From Roseicella aerolata (GTDB taxonomy: Bacteria > Pseudomonadota > Alphaproteobacteria > Acetobacterales > Acetobacteraceae): a stretch of DNA of 64,000 nt. The stretch is taken from positions 56,231 through 120,230 of the forward strand of contig NZ_JAJAQI010000016.1 of the NCBI RefSeq assembly GCF_020523605.1, given 5' to 3'. Position numbers and translations under genes: made by a program. Below the pieces are notes generated by a model, which did not search any database, had not been told where the DNA came from, and worked only from the letters and a program-made list of their open reading frames with translations. Shown in pieces: positions 36,292-44,948 of this stretch (within the stretch, counting starts at the first letter, position 1; the number at the start of each line of letters is the position of its first letter).

Positions 36292-37241
36292 CGGCCATGC
36301 CCGAATTGCTCTGCATGGGCGAGCCCATGCTGGAACTGAACGCCCAGCCGCCGGGGCCGGACGGGCGGAGGCTCTATCTGGAAGGCCATGGCGGCGATAC
36401 CAGCAACGCCGCCATTTGCGCCGCGCGGCAGGGGGCGAGCGTCGGCTACATCACCGCCATCGGCCAGGACCGGCCAGGCGACAGCTTCATGACGCTCTGG
36501 GCTGCCGAGGGCGTGGACACCGGCACGGTGCTCCGCAATCCCGACGCACCGACCGGCCTCTACCTCGTCACCCATGACGCGGGCGGCCATGCCTTCACCT
36601 TCTATCGCGGCAACAGCGCAGCCAGCCGCTACCGCGTGGCGGATGTGCCGGAGGCCGCGATTCGCAGCGCGCGCATCCTGCATGTCTCGGGCATCAGCCA
36701 GGCGATCTCGACCAGCGCCTGCGATGCGGTCTTTCATGCCATCGCCCTGGCCAAAGCCGCCGGGGTGAAGGTCTCCTACGATACCAATCTGCGCCTCCCG
36801 CTCTGGCCACGGGCGCGCGCCGCGGCGGTGATTCATGCGGCAGTGGCGCAGGCGGATATTGCCCTGCCCTCCCTCGACGATGCCCGCTTGCTGACGGGGC
36901 TGGAGGCGCCGGAGGCGATCGCCGAATTCTACCTGCGGCTCGGCTGCCCGCTGGTGCTGCTGAAGCAGGGCAAGGATGGCGTGCTGGTGGCGACGCCCGA
37001 GGAGCGCAGGGTGCTCAGGCCCCACCGGGTCAAGGCTGTGGATGCAACCGGCGCGGGGGATGCCTTCGCCGGCGCCTTCCTGGCGCGCAGCCTGGCGGGC
37101 GACCCGCCGCTGGCGGCGGCGCGCTACGCCAATGCCTGCGCCGCGCTGTCCACCACGGGCTATGGGGCGGTGGCACCGCTGCCGCGGCCGGAGGCCGTGA
37201 CCAGGCTGCTGGAGGATGGTGCCAGCGGCCCGGATGCGTGA
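36288..37241 (+). CDS. kdgK: PfkB-family sugar kinase, probable 2-dehydro-3-deoxygluconate (KDG) kinase
   Basis: A ribokinase-fold kinase of 317 residues from the GTG at 36288, or 314 from the ATG at 36297; the GTG overlaps the aldolase stop (GTGA). The N-terminal GGDTSNAAICAARQG substrate motif (about 35-49) and the C-terminal DATGAGDAF (252-260), which holds the catalytic aspartate and anion hole, are clear. Pairing with KDPG aldolase strongly suggests that it phosphorylates KDG, giving KDG to pyruvate plus GAP. Other 2-keto sugars remain possible. Confidence 0.9.
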   Translation: MTAMPELLCMGEPMLELNAQPPGPDGRRLYLEGHGGDTSNAAICAARQGASVGYITAIGQDRPGDSFMTLWAAEGVDTGTVLRNPDAPTGLYLVTHDAGGHAFTFYRGNSAASRYRVADVPEAAIRSARILHVSGISQAISTSACDAVFHAIALAKAAGVKVSYDTNLRLPLWPRARAAAVIHAAVAQADIALPSLDDARLLTGLEAPEAIAEFYLRLGCPLVLLKQGKDGVLVATPEERRVLRPHRVKAVDATGAGDAFAGAFLARSLAGDPPLAAARYANACAALSTTGYGAVAPLPRPEAVTRLLEDGASGPDA

Positions 37242-37392
37242 CCGCATCCGCGCAGGAGCACCGCATGGCGGCGGGCGGCAGAAGCCGCTTCGGCACGGGC
37301 TGCTGCCCCCCGCTCCAGGGCTCACCGATCACTGCCGCCGGTCCCAGGCTTGACCCGCGGCAGGCGGGCGGAATCGCGCCTCCGCCGCCCCT

Positions 37393-38925
37393 TTACCGGT
37401 TCGCGCCTGGCCGCAGGCGCAGCCCCGGCCGCAGATCGGTGAAAGGCAGCACCGCCGGGTCCGCCACCACCGGGCCAGGCGCCGCCACCACGATCACCTT
37501 CTCCGCGATCGGCTGGAAATGCGCGCGGAAATGCACGCTGGACTTCAGCGCGACGATTTTCTGCGCGGCGGGCTCCACGCCGATATGGGTGAAGAGCGCC
37601 TGGTCCAATGCCTGCATCTTGCGCGTCACGACGATGACCCGGACACCCGGGACACTTACGTTCCGCGCACCTTGCGGCGCGACCCGGATCAGCGCCGTCG
37701 GGCCCAGGTCGCAGGGATTGCCCTTCGACATCGGGCCGGTCGCGGTAAAGCGGCCATCGGTCAGCGCCTCCACCACGGCCGTCACGGCCAGCGGCGCGCC
37801 GTCGCTCCTGCCGCCGAGCGAGAGGTCGAGCATCGCGCCGACCCCGGCGGCATGGCAGGCCGCTGCGCTCTCCGCATCGTTGATCAGGCCGAGCACCGCG
37901 CCTTGGGCATCCTGCCGGATCAGCTCCGCCAGCAGGCCGGTGGTGTCGCCATGGCCACCGCCGCCGGGATTGTCCTGGGTATCGGCCATGACGACGGGCT
38001 TTGACGCGCCGCGCGCGATGGCGATGGCCTCCGCCACGCCCTCCTCGGCCGGGGCGACGCCGCCGGCGAAGTCCGGCTCATGCGCATCGAGATAGGCCTT
38101 CAGCCCGGCGACCGCGGCATCGGCGGCGGCCTGGGTCTCGGCATAGCCGGCAATGGCGACGCCACAGCCGGGGAAATCGGCATAAGGAAAGCCGAAGCAG
38201 AAGGCGAGTTCGGCACAGCCATGCGCCGCCTCCAGCCGCGCCCGCTCCTCCAGCACCCGGGACATGGGCGGGACCATGGTGCATTGCATGGTCAGCGGAA
38301 TCAGGAAGTCGATCTCGGCGAAGGCGCGCGCCCAAGGGGACAGACCTTGCTTCCCGCGCCGGATGCGCTCCAGCAGCAGCCGCGTCGCCTGCGCGCCAGC
38401 CGGCTTCATGTCCACATGCGGATAGGTGCGGTACGGCACCAGCGCATCCGCGAGGTCCACCATCTGCCGGGTCATGTTGGCATGCGGGTCGAGGCTGACG
38501 GTGACGGGAAGCTCCGGCCCGACCACCGCGCGGATCCGACGCAGCAGCTCGCCCTCGGCATCCGGAAAGCCGACCGCCACCATGGCGCCATGCAGTTCCA
38601 GATAGAGGCCGTCGAGCGGCCCCTCCTCCAGCGCATCAGACAGCGCGGCGATCATCAGGGCGGCGATGCGCTCGAAGGCCTCGGCCGTCACCGGGCCGGC
38701 CGGGTTGGCGAAGCACCAGGTGAGCGGGACGATGGTGGCGCCGGCCGCTTCCAGCACCTCGATGGCGCCGGCGCAGGGGACGGAGGTGGGGCGGAGGGCC
38801 TCGACCAGCGTCGCCGGCCGCTGCAGCGGCGGGAAACCGCCGGGCTTGACGAATTCGCGCCAACCGGTCGGCAGCGGGGCGAAGGAATGGCTCTCGTGCT
38901 GGAAGCCGCCGATGGCGATGCGCAA
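37393..38925 (-). CDS. M81-family metallopeptidase-like protein (MlrC-like)
   Basis: A 510-residue protein related to MlrC, which acts late in microcystin peptide breakdown, and to other M81 proteins. The start is a TTG at 38925: GGAG lies seven bases upstream and the product then begins with the family N-terminus RIAIGGFQHESHSF. Metal-site candidates are the HESHSF, SLDPHANMT (about 145), YRTYPHVD and DTQDNPGGGGHGDTT segments. It is the last gene of a four-gene hydrolase operon, four bases after the stop of the upstream M20 gene. The substrate is unknown. Confidence 0.92.
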   Translation of the reverse strand: MRIAIGGFQHESHSFAPLPTGWREFVKPGGFPPLQRPATLVEALRPTSVPCAGAIEVLEAAGATIVPLTWCFANPAGPVTAEAFERIAALMIAALSDALEEGPLDGLYLELHGAMVAVGFPDAEGELLRRIRAVVGPELPVTVSLDPHANMTRQMVDLADALVPYRTYPHVDMKPAGAQATRLLLERIRRGKQGLSPWARAFAEIDFLIPLTMQCTMVPPMSRVLEERARLEAAHGCAELAFCFGFPYADFPGCGVAIAGYAETQAAADAAVAGLKAYLDAHEPDFAGGVAPAEEGVAEAIAIARGASKPVVMADTQDNPGGGGHGDTTGLLAELIRQDAQGAVLGLINDAESAAACHAAGVGAMLDLSLGGRSDGAPLAVTAVVEALTDGRFTATGPMSKGNPCDLGPTALIRVAPQGARNVSVPGVRVIVVTRKMQALDQALFTHIGVEPAAQKIVALKSSVHFRAHFQPIAEKVIVVAAPGPVVADPAVLPFTDLRPGLRLRPGANR

Positions 38926-38929
38926 GGCG

Positions 38930-40171
38930 TTACTCCGGGGCGTTGGCGGTTTCGATGACGGCATCGGCCAGCACGCGCAGCCCGATCTCCGCCCAGGCGC
39001 GGGAGATCGACTCGGTCGGGTGGTGGCTGATGCCGCCGTGGCAGGGGATGAAGAGCATCACCGCCGGCATGCGCGCGGCGGCGTGGTAGGCATCATGGCC
39101 GGCGCCGCTCAGCATGTCGCGGTGCTTCGCGCCATGCCGCGCCGCGGCGGCGCGAAGCCGGGCGGCGAGCGACTCCTCGAACACCACGCGCGGGAAGGAC
39201 CAGTAGGGCTCGCGCCGGACGCCCACGCGCCGGCGCGCGGCGATGGCGGCGATGGCCGCATCCGCCGCGTCCAGCAGGGCGCGCAGGGTGGTGTCGTCGG
39301 GATGCCGGTATTCAAAGGCGAAGCGGGCGCCGCCGGGCACCACGCCATCTGCGCCGGGGTCCACCAGCAGGCGGCAGACCGTCATGCGGCCCTCGGGGGC
39401 GCGCTCGTAGAGGATGCGCTCGCCGGCCGAGATCATCTCCACCGCGGCCAGCAGCGCGTCGCGCCGCATCTCCATCGGCGTGGTGCCGGCATGGCTGGTC
39501 TCGCCGGTCACGGTCACCAGGGCGCGCTCAGTGGCGAAACCGCCGGTGACGATGCCGAGATCGTATCCCTCCGCCTCCAGCACCGGGCCCTGCTCGATAT
39601 GCGCCTCGAAATAGGCCGCGGCCTCGCGCAAGGCGGCGGGATCGGCCGTGCCGGCCCAGCCGGTGCGGGCCAGCGCCTCGCCATAGCGCTCCCCGTCATC
39701 CATGGCGGGCGCGGCGAGGACGGTCGCCTCGTCCAGCACGCCCATGGCGCCGGCGGCGCCGATCATGGAGGGGCTGAAGCGGCAGCCCTCTTCGCTGGTC
39801 CAGTTGACCAGCACGATCGGCGCCTCGGTCTCCGCCCCGGCCTCGTGCAGCGCCCGCAGGATCTCGAGGCCCGCCAGCACGCCATAGGGCCCGTCGAATT
39901 TCCCGCCGGAGGGCTGGGTGTCGAGATGGCTGCCGACCAGCACCGGCCTGCGCCGGGGATCCCGGCCCTCTCGACGCAGCGCCATGTTGCCGAGGCGGTC
40001 CACGCTCAGCGTCAGGCCGATCTCCCGGCCCCACTGCGCCAGCAATGCCCGCGCCTCGGCATCCATGGCCGACAGGGCGGGCCTGTTGCAGCCGCCCTCC
40101 GGCGTGGCGCCGATCCGCGCCATCGCCATCAGGCTGTCCCAGAGCCGGTCGGGCGAGAGCGGCAGGTTCAC
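38930..40171 (-). CDS. M20-family Zn-dependent hydrolase, N-carbamoyl-amino-acid/allantoate amidohydrolase type (paralogue 2)
   Basis: A 413-residue dimeric metallohydrolase. Metal ligands are His82 and Asp93 (GSHLDTQPSGGKFDG), the Glu127-Glu128 pair (SEEG), His194 region (HIEQGPVLE) and a C-terminal GISHHPTES histidine. These fit the hydantoinase/carbamoylase branch. The GTG start at 40171 overlaps the stop of the neighbouring paralogue (GTGA). Sharing GGCNRxxLxxxDAEaRaL-type N-termini with that neighbour, it clearly arose by tandem duplication. Confidence 0.93.
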   Translation of the reverse strand: MNLPLSPDRLWDSLMAMARIGATPEGGCNRPALSAMDAEARALLAQWGREIGLTLSVDRLGNMALRREGRDPRRRPVLVGSHLDTQPSGGKFDGPYGVLAGLEILRALHEAGAETEAPIVLVNWTSEEGCRFSPSMIGAAGAMGVLDEATVLAAPAMDDGERYGEALARTGWAGTADPAALREAAAYFEAHIEQGPVLEAEGYDLGIVTGGFATERALVTVTGETSHAGTTPMEMRRDALLAAVEMISAGERILYERAPEGRMTVCRLLVDPGADGVVPGGARFAFEYRHPDDTTLRALLDAADAAIAAIAARRRVGVRREPYWSFPRVVFEESLAARLRAAAARHGAKHRDMLSGAGHDAYHAAARMPAVMLFIPCHGGISHHPTESISRAWAEIGLRVLADAVIETANAPE

Positions 40172-41427
40172 CGCCGGACCAGCCCCGCAGTGGCCAGAGC
40201 CGCATCGGCCAGCACCTGTAGCCCGGCCGTCGCCCAGTCCGGCGTGATGCTCTCCGCCTCATTGTGGGAGAGGCCGCCATGGCAGGGGCAGAAGACCATC
40301 ACCGTTGGCACCTTGCGCGCCATGTAGACCGCGTCATGGCCAATGGCGGTCGGCATCTCCTGCCACGTCAGCCCGCGCGCCTTGGCCGAGTCGCGCGCCC
40401 GGGCGACCAGCGTCGGGTCGAACGGGGTGTGCGGCGAATACCAGAAGGGCGTGACGGTCGCCTTCACCTTGCGGGCCGCCACGATCTCCGCCGCGCGCGC
40501 TGTCAGCGCCTCACCCATCCTCGCTAAGGCGTCCGGGTCGCTGTGGCGGAAATCCACGCTGAAGAAGACGCGGCTCGGCGCGACGTTGCGGGAGGCGGGA
40601 TGGACCTCCACCACGCCCACTGTCCCACGCCCCGGCTCGCCCTGGGGCGAGAGCGTCCCGAGCGCGATCTCCTCCACCGCCGAGATCAGCGGCGCCGCCG
40701 CCATCATGGCATCCTTGCGGCCGGCCATGGGGGAGCCGCCATGGGCATCCTCCCCCTCCACCACCACCTCGAACCAGTGCTGCGCCAGCGCATGGGTGAC
40801 GATGCCGACATCGAGGCCGGCATCCTCCAGCAGCTTGCCCTGCTCGATATGCAACTCGAGATAGGCGCCGACCTTCTGCAGCGCCGCCGGATCGGCCTCG
40901 CCCTGCCAGCCGATGCGGCGGAGTTCCTCGCCGAAGACGGCGCCGTCCGCGGCGCGCTTCGCCAGAATCTCCGCCTCGGTGAAGATGCCCATCGCCGCGC
41001 CGCTGCCCATCATGGGCGGGGAGAACCGGGCGCCTTCCTCATTCGTCCAGTTGATGAGCAGCAGCGGCGCCTCGGTCTCCGCCCCCGCCTCGTGCAACGC
41101 CCGCATGATCTCGAGGCCGGCCAGCACGCCGAGCACGCCGTCGAACTTCCCGCCTGTGGGCTGGGTGTCGAGATGGCTGCCGATCGCGACCGGCGCCCGC
41201 GTCGGGTCCCGGCCCTCCCGCCGGAAGATCATGTTGCCGAGGCGATCGACGGTGAGCGTCAGGCCGCAGGCCTCGCCCCAGCGCTTGAAGAGGGCGCGCC
41301 CCTCGGCATCCAGGTCGGTCAGGGTCTGCCGGTTGCAGCCGCCCTTCGGCGTGCCGCCGATCTTCGCCATCTCCATCAGGCTGTCCCAGAGTCGGGCGCC
41401 GGACAGCGGCAGGTTCGTCGCGCTCAT
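40168..41427 (-). CDS. M20-family Zn-dependent hydrolase, N-carbamoyl-amino-acid/allantoate amidohydrolase type (paralogue 1)
   Basis: A 419-residue enzyme, the tandem paralogue of the next gene in the operon. The ATG at 41427 (MSATNLPLSGARLWD) has AGGGA just upstream. Ligands are His85 and Asp96 (GSHLDTQPTGGKFDG), Glu130-Glu131 (NEEG), HIEQGKLLE and the C-terminal GLSHNEAES. The variation near the last histidine (SHNEAES against SHHPTES) suggests different substrate preference. It starts five bases after the stop of the M20 deacylase. Confidence 0.93.
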   Translation of the reverse strand: MSATNLPLSGARLWDSLMEMAKIGGTPKGGCNRQTLTDLDAEGRALFKRWGEACGLTLTVDRLGNMIFRREGRDPTRAPVAIGSHLDTQPTGGKFDGVLGVLAGLEIMRALHEAGAETEAPLLLINWTNEEGARFSPPMMGSGAAMGIFTEAEILAKRAADGAVFGEELRRIGWQGEADPAALQKVGAYLELHIEQGKLLEDAGLDVGIVTHALAQHWFEVVVEGEDAHGGSPMAGRKDAMMAAAPLISAVEEIALGTLSPQGEPGRGTVGVVEVHPASRNVAPSRVFFSVDFRHSDPDALARMGEALTARAAEIVAARKVKATVTPFWYSPHTPFDPTLVARARDSAKARGLTWQEMPTAIGHDAVYMARKVPTVMVFCPCHGGLSHNEAESITPDWATAGLQVLADAALATAGLVRR

Positions 41428-41432
41428 ATCCC

Positions 41433-42725
41433 TCAGACCCTCTCCACCCCGCACCACTCGGCCATGGCGAGGGCGATGGTGCGGGTGATGCCATGCATGC
41501 TGTCGAGCCCGACATTCTCGTCAATGCCATGGATGTCGACCGCGTCGGGGCCGAAGCATGCAACCGGCGTGCCTTGATAGAGCGCAAAGAAGCGCCCGTC
41601 GGTCAGCCCGGTCGCGGGGTAGTCGCGGAGCGACCCGCCCGTCACCTCGGCATAGTTGCGCCGCGCCAGTCGGACGATCTCGGCTTCCGTGTCGAAGACG
41701 CAGGGATCGGCCATGAAGCCCTTGAATTCCAGCTTCACCTGCGCGCCGCGCAGCCGCTCATGCTGCCTCGCCTGCTCGACGATCCGCTCGATATCGGCCC
41801 GGGTCTGCGCCGCGGTGTAGCCCATCATGATGCCGACGCGGAGCCCGATGCGGCAGCGGGTGGCGACGGAGGAGTTCCACTCGCCGCCCTCGATGGTGCC
41901 GAGGTTCACATTGACCGGGTGGTTGACGCCGCGGAAGGCCGGGTGGATGCGCGAGCCGTCATTCATCTCGCGCTCATAGTCCTTGAAGGCGGCGCCGATG
42001 ATCTGCGCCGCCTCGATGGCGTTCAGCCCGGCCTGCATGTCGCGCACATGCGCCGGCCGGCCGCTGACCGTGACCCAGGCCCAGACCACCCCGACCTCGG
42101 CGGTATAGAGCGCATCGAGCCCCGGCCCCGGCTCCGGGATGATCACCGCATCCGCCTTGGGCAGCGCCAGCATGCAGGCGAGCGCGCCATTGCCGGTGCA
42201 CTCCTCCTCGATCACCGACTGCATCTGCACCTCGGCCGCGGGCTGCAGCCCGGCCAGTTGCATGGCCTTGAAGGCCGTCAGGTAGCTGACGATGCCGGCC
42301 TTCATGTCGCCGGCGCCGCGGCCATACATCCGGCCATCCCGGACGCTCGGCTCATAGGGCGGCGTCTCCCACATATCGGCCGCGCCCTCCGGCACGACAT
42401 CGACATGGCCCTGCAGCGCCAGGCTGCGGCCGCGCGCCTCCCGCGGCCGGTGGACGGCCACGACATTGTCCCGCCCCTCATAGGGGATCAGCGGCGGCGA
42501 GAAACCGGAATGCGTGGCGAGCTCGGCCGGAACGGTCGGCACCCGGCGCGGCGACAGGCCCAGCGCCTCGTAGTTGCGCGCCATCGCCTCCAGCGCCGAC
42601 TGCTCATGGCCGAGGGTCGAGGGGCAGCGGACCAGCCGCGCCAGCGTCTCGACCGACCAGTCCCGCAGCGCATCGACCGCGTCGAGGATGGCGCGCCGGG
42701 CGCCGGGATCGAGGGGCTGGGTCAT
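41433..42725 (-). CDS. M20-family deacylase (ArgE/DapE-like)
   Basis: A 430-residue zinc hydrolase that removes acyl groups from N-acyl amino acids or related amides. Ligands are His107 (LQGHVDVVPEG), Asp140 (GRGAGDMKAG) and the catalytic Glu173-Glu174 pair (IEEECTGNG). A lid domain interrupts the catalytic domain at about 205-320. The ATG at 42725 has GGAG five bases upstream. It is the first gene of the minus-strand hydrolase operon and is divergent from the deacetylase gene across 101 bp. Confidence 0.94.
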   Translation of the reverse strand: MTQPLDPGARRAILDAVDALRDWSVETLARLVRCPSTLGHEQSALEAMARNYEALGLSPRRVPTVPAELATHSGFSPPLIPYEGRDNVVAVHRPREARGRSLALQGHVDVVPEGAADMWETPPYEPSVRDGRMYGRGAGDMKAGIVSYLTAFKAMQLAGLQPAAEVQMQSVIEEECTGNGALACMLALPKADAVIIPEPGPGLDALYTAEVGVVWAWVTVSGRPAHVRDMQAGLNAIEAAQIIGAAFKDYEREMNDGSRIHPAFRGVNHPVNVNLGTIEGGEWNSSVATRCRIGLRVGIMMGYTAAQTRADIERIVEQARQHERLRGAQVKLEFKGFMADPCVFDTEAEIVRLARRNYAEVTGGSLRDYPATGLTDGRFFALYQGTPVACFGPDAVDIHGIDENVGLDSMHGITRTIALAMAEWCGVERV

Positions 42726-42826
42726 GGGGGCTCCGTGTTGCAGCGCGGCAGTCCACTCCAGAGCCCGGGCCCTGTCCAGCCACCCGGCGCATGGACAAGG
42801 ACGCCGCCGCTGCTAGCCTTCCCGCC

Positions 42827-43861
42827 ATGCGCGCCTTCCACCATCCCGACCAGATGCGGCACACGCCGCGCTTCTTCCTCGTGCGCGGCGCCGTCCGCCC
42901 GAATTTCGAGGTGCCCGAACGCGCCGCCTCGCTGCTCGCGGGGCTGGAGGCGCTGGGCATCGCGCCGGACCTCGCGACGCCGGCGGACCGGGCGGCGCTG
43001 ACGCGCGTCCATACTCCCGACTATGTGGAATTCCTCGCCAGCGCGGCCGCGGCCTGGGCTGAGCTGCCCAACCCAGGGCCGGAGGTGGTGGCGAACATGC
43101 ACCCCTCGCCGGAGATGCTGGCCCATGGCGCCCGCCGCGGCCCGCACATCATCAGCGACGCCGGCTGGTTCACTGCCGATGCCGCCTGCCCGATCGGCCC
43201 CGGCACCTGGGAGGCCTGCGCCGCCGCCGCCGGCGTCGCCCTCGCCGCCGCGGCGGAGGCGGCTGCGGGCCGCAGCGCCTATGCCCTCTGCCGCCCGCCC
43301 GGGCACCATGCCTATGCCGCCCGCGCCGGCGGGCACTGCTACATCAACAACGCCGCCCTCGCGGTGGAGGCGCTACGCGCCGCCGGCGCGACACGGGTCG
43401 CCACCCTCGACATCGACAGCCATCACGGCAACGGCACCCAGGGCATCTTCTGGGAACGGGACGACGTGCTCACCGTCTCGGTCCATGGCGACCCGACCCG
43501 CTACTATCCCTGGTATGTCGGCCATGCCGAGGAACGCGGCGCCGGCGCCGGCGATGGCCGCAACATCAACATGCCGCTCCCGATCGGTAGCGGCGACGCG
43601 GCCTGGCTGGAGGCGGTGGAACGCGGCGTGCAGGCCGCGCGCAACTTCGGGGCGGAGGCCCTGGTCGTCTCCCTCGGCTTCGATGCCAGCGAGCATGAGC
43701 CGCTGAACGCCCTCTCCGTCACCGCCGATGGCTTCGCCCGGGCCGGCGCGCTCATCAGCGCCCTCAGGCTGCCGAGTGCGATCGTGCAGGAGGGGGGCTA
43801 CAATGTCGATCTGCTCGGCACGCTGCTGCAGCGCTTCCTGACCGGCTGGGGCGAGGCCTGA
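42827..43861 (+). CDS. Histone-deacetylase-fold amidohydrolase (acetylpolyamine amidohydrolase-like)
   Basis: A 344-residue arginase/deacetylase-fold zinc hydrolase. The catalytic pair His160-His161 lies in RPPGHHAY. Zinc ligands are Asp197 and His199 (LDIDSHHGNGT) and Asp286 (GFDASEHEP). The transition-state tyrosine is probably in QEGGYN near the end. The long N-terminal part (MRAFHHPDQMRH) matches the bacterial acetylpolyamine branch. An ATG 12 codons upstream is possible. Its stop overlaps the start of the dipeptidase (TGATG), so the two are coupled. Confidence 0.93.
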   Translation: MRAFHHPDQMRHTPRFFLVRGAVRPNFEVPERAASLLAGLEALGIAPDLATPADRAALTRVHTPDYVEFLASAAAAWAELPNPGPEVVANMHPSPEMLAHGARRGPHIISDAGWFTADAACPIGPGTWEACAAAAGVALAAAAEAAAGRSAYALCRPPGHHAYAARAGGHCYINNAALAVEALRAAGATRVATLDIDSHHGNGTQGIFWERDDVLTVSVHGDPTRYYPWYVGHAEERGAGAGDGRNINMPLPIGSGDAAWLEAVERGVQAARNFGAEALVVSLGFDASEHEPLNALSVTADGFARAGALISALRLPSAIVQEGGYNVDLLGTLLQRFLTGWGEA

Positions 43862-44868
43862 TGGACGCGCAGGCGATTCACGCGGCCACCCTTTCGCTTG
43901 ATACCCATATCGATCTCCGCTGGCCGGAACCGCCGGACCCGCTGACCGAGACGGCGATGCGGGTGGATTTCCCGAAGATGGCGCGCGGCGGGCTGAATGC
44001 CGCGATCTTCATCGCCTATGTCCCGCAGGGGAGGCGCGATGCGGCCGGCCATGCCGCGGCCGCCGAACGGGCGGAGGCCATGCTGCGCCATATCCGCGCC
44101 CGCGCCGACGGCATCCACCGCCGCTTCTGCGCGACCGCCGATGCGCTGGAAGCCTGCTTCGCCGCCGGCGCCCAGGCGGTGATGTCGGCGGTCGAGAACG
44201 GCTATGCCATGGGGCATGACCTGTCCGCGCCGCAGCGCTGGAAGGCGCTCGGCGCCTGCTACCTGACGCTGACGCATGACGGGCACAACGACCTGGCGGA
44301 CAGTGCCCGGCCGCGCGCGCCGCTCGGCGATGCTCCGGAGGAGCATGGCGGCCTCTCCCCGCTCGGCCGCGCCGCCATCGCGGCGCTCAATCAGGCAGGG
44401 ATGCTGGTCGATGTCAGCCATGTCTCGAAGAAGGGCATGCTGCAGGCGGCCGAGGTCTCCCGCACCCCCATCGTCGCCACCCACACCGCCTGCCGCGCGC
44501 TCTGCGACCATCCGCGCGGCGTGGATGACGAGCAACTCGACATGCTGCGGGCCGTGGGGGGCCTGGCGCAGATCACCGCCGTGCCGGCCTTCCTGCGGCG
44601 CGTGCCGGAAGGGCAGAAAAACCCGGCGAGCGTCGAGGACATGGCCGACCATGTGGACCATGCGGTGACGCGCATCGGCGTCGAGCATGTCGGCCTCTCC
44701 TCCGACTTCGACGGCGGCGGCGGGGTGGAGGGCTGGCAGAACGCGGCCGAGACCGCCGGGCTGAGCGCGGCGTTGCTGCGGCGCGGCTATGGGGCACGGG
44801 AACTCGGCCTGCTCTGGTCCGGCAATTTCCTCCGGCTGATGCGGCAGGCGGAGGCCGCGGCCGGCTGA
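43861..44868 (+). CDS. M19-family (membrane) dipeptidase
   Basis: A 335-residue TIM-barrel zinc dipeptidase of the renal-dipeptidase family, without a signal peptide and so probably cytoplasmic. The first metal motif is His16-x-Asp18 (LDTHIDL). Later sites include MSAVENG (bridging Glu), DVSHVSKKG, THTACRALCDHPR and the SSDFDGGG segment. It shares its first base with the last base of the deacetylase stop. Family members cleave L-L and L-D dipeptides. Confidence 0.93.
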   Translation: MDAQAIHAATLSLDTHIDLRWPEPPDPLTETAMRVDFPKMARGGLNAAIFIAYVPQGRRDAAGHAAAAERAEAMLRHIRARADGIHRRFCATADALEACFAAGAQAVMSAVENGYAMGHDLSAPQRWKALGACYLTLTHDGHNDLADSARPRAPLGDAPEEHGGLSPLGRAAIAALNQAGMLVDVSHVSKKGMLQAAEVSRTPIVATHTACRALCDHPRGVDDEQLDMLRAVGGLAQITAVPAFLRRVPEGQKNPASVEDMADHVDHAVTRIGVEHVGLSSDFDGGGGVEGWQNAAETAGLSAALLRRGYGARELGLLWSGNFLRLMRQAEAAAG

Positions 44869-44919
44869 CCGCCTGACTTCGATTTGCTAACCGATTGTCT
44901 TGTTGCGTGTCGGCATTGA

Positions 44920-44948
44920 GATCGTCATGGTCCCGCACCATGACGATC
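44920..44948 (+). promoter_or_regulatory. Perfect 12-bp hairpin enclosing the comM start codon
   Basis: GATCGTCATGGT (44920-44931) pairs exactly with ACCATGACGATC (44937-44948) over CCCGC. The comM ATG (44940-44942) is inside the 3' arm and no Shine-Dalgarno sequence precedes it. In mRNA this should block initiation unless opened; in DNA it could be an operator. Confidence 0.6.

Noticed and set aside
37393..44868. Interpretation of the M81 gene as part of a microcystin-degradation (mlr) cluster
   Set aside because: No MlrA-type membrane protease, MlrB or MlrD homologue is present, and M81 proteins are widespread in other contexts.
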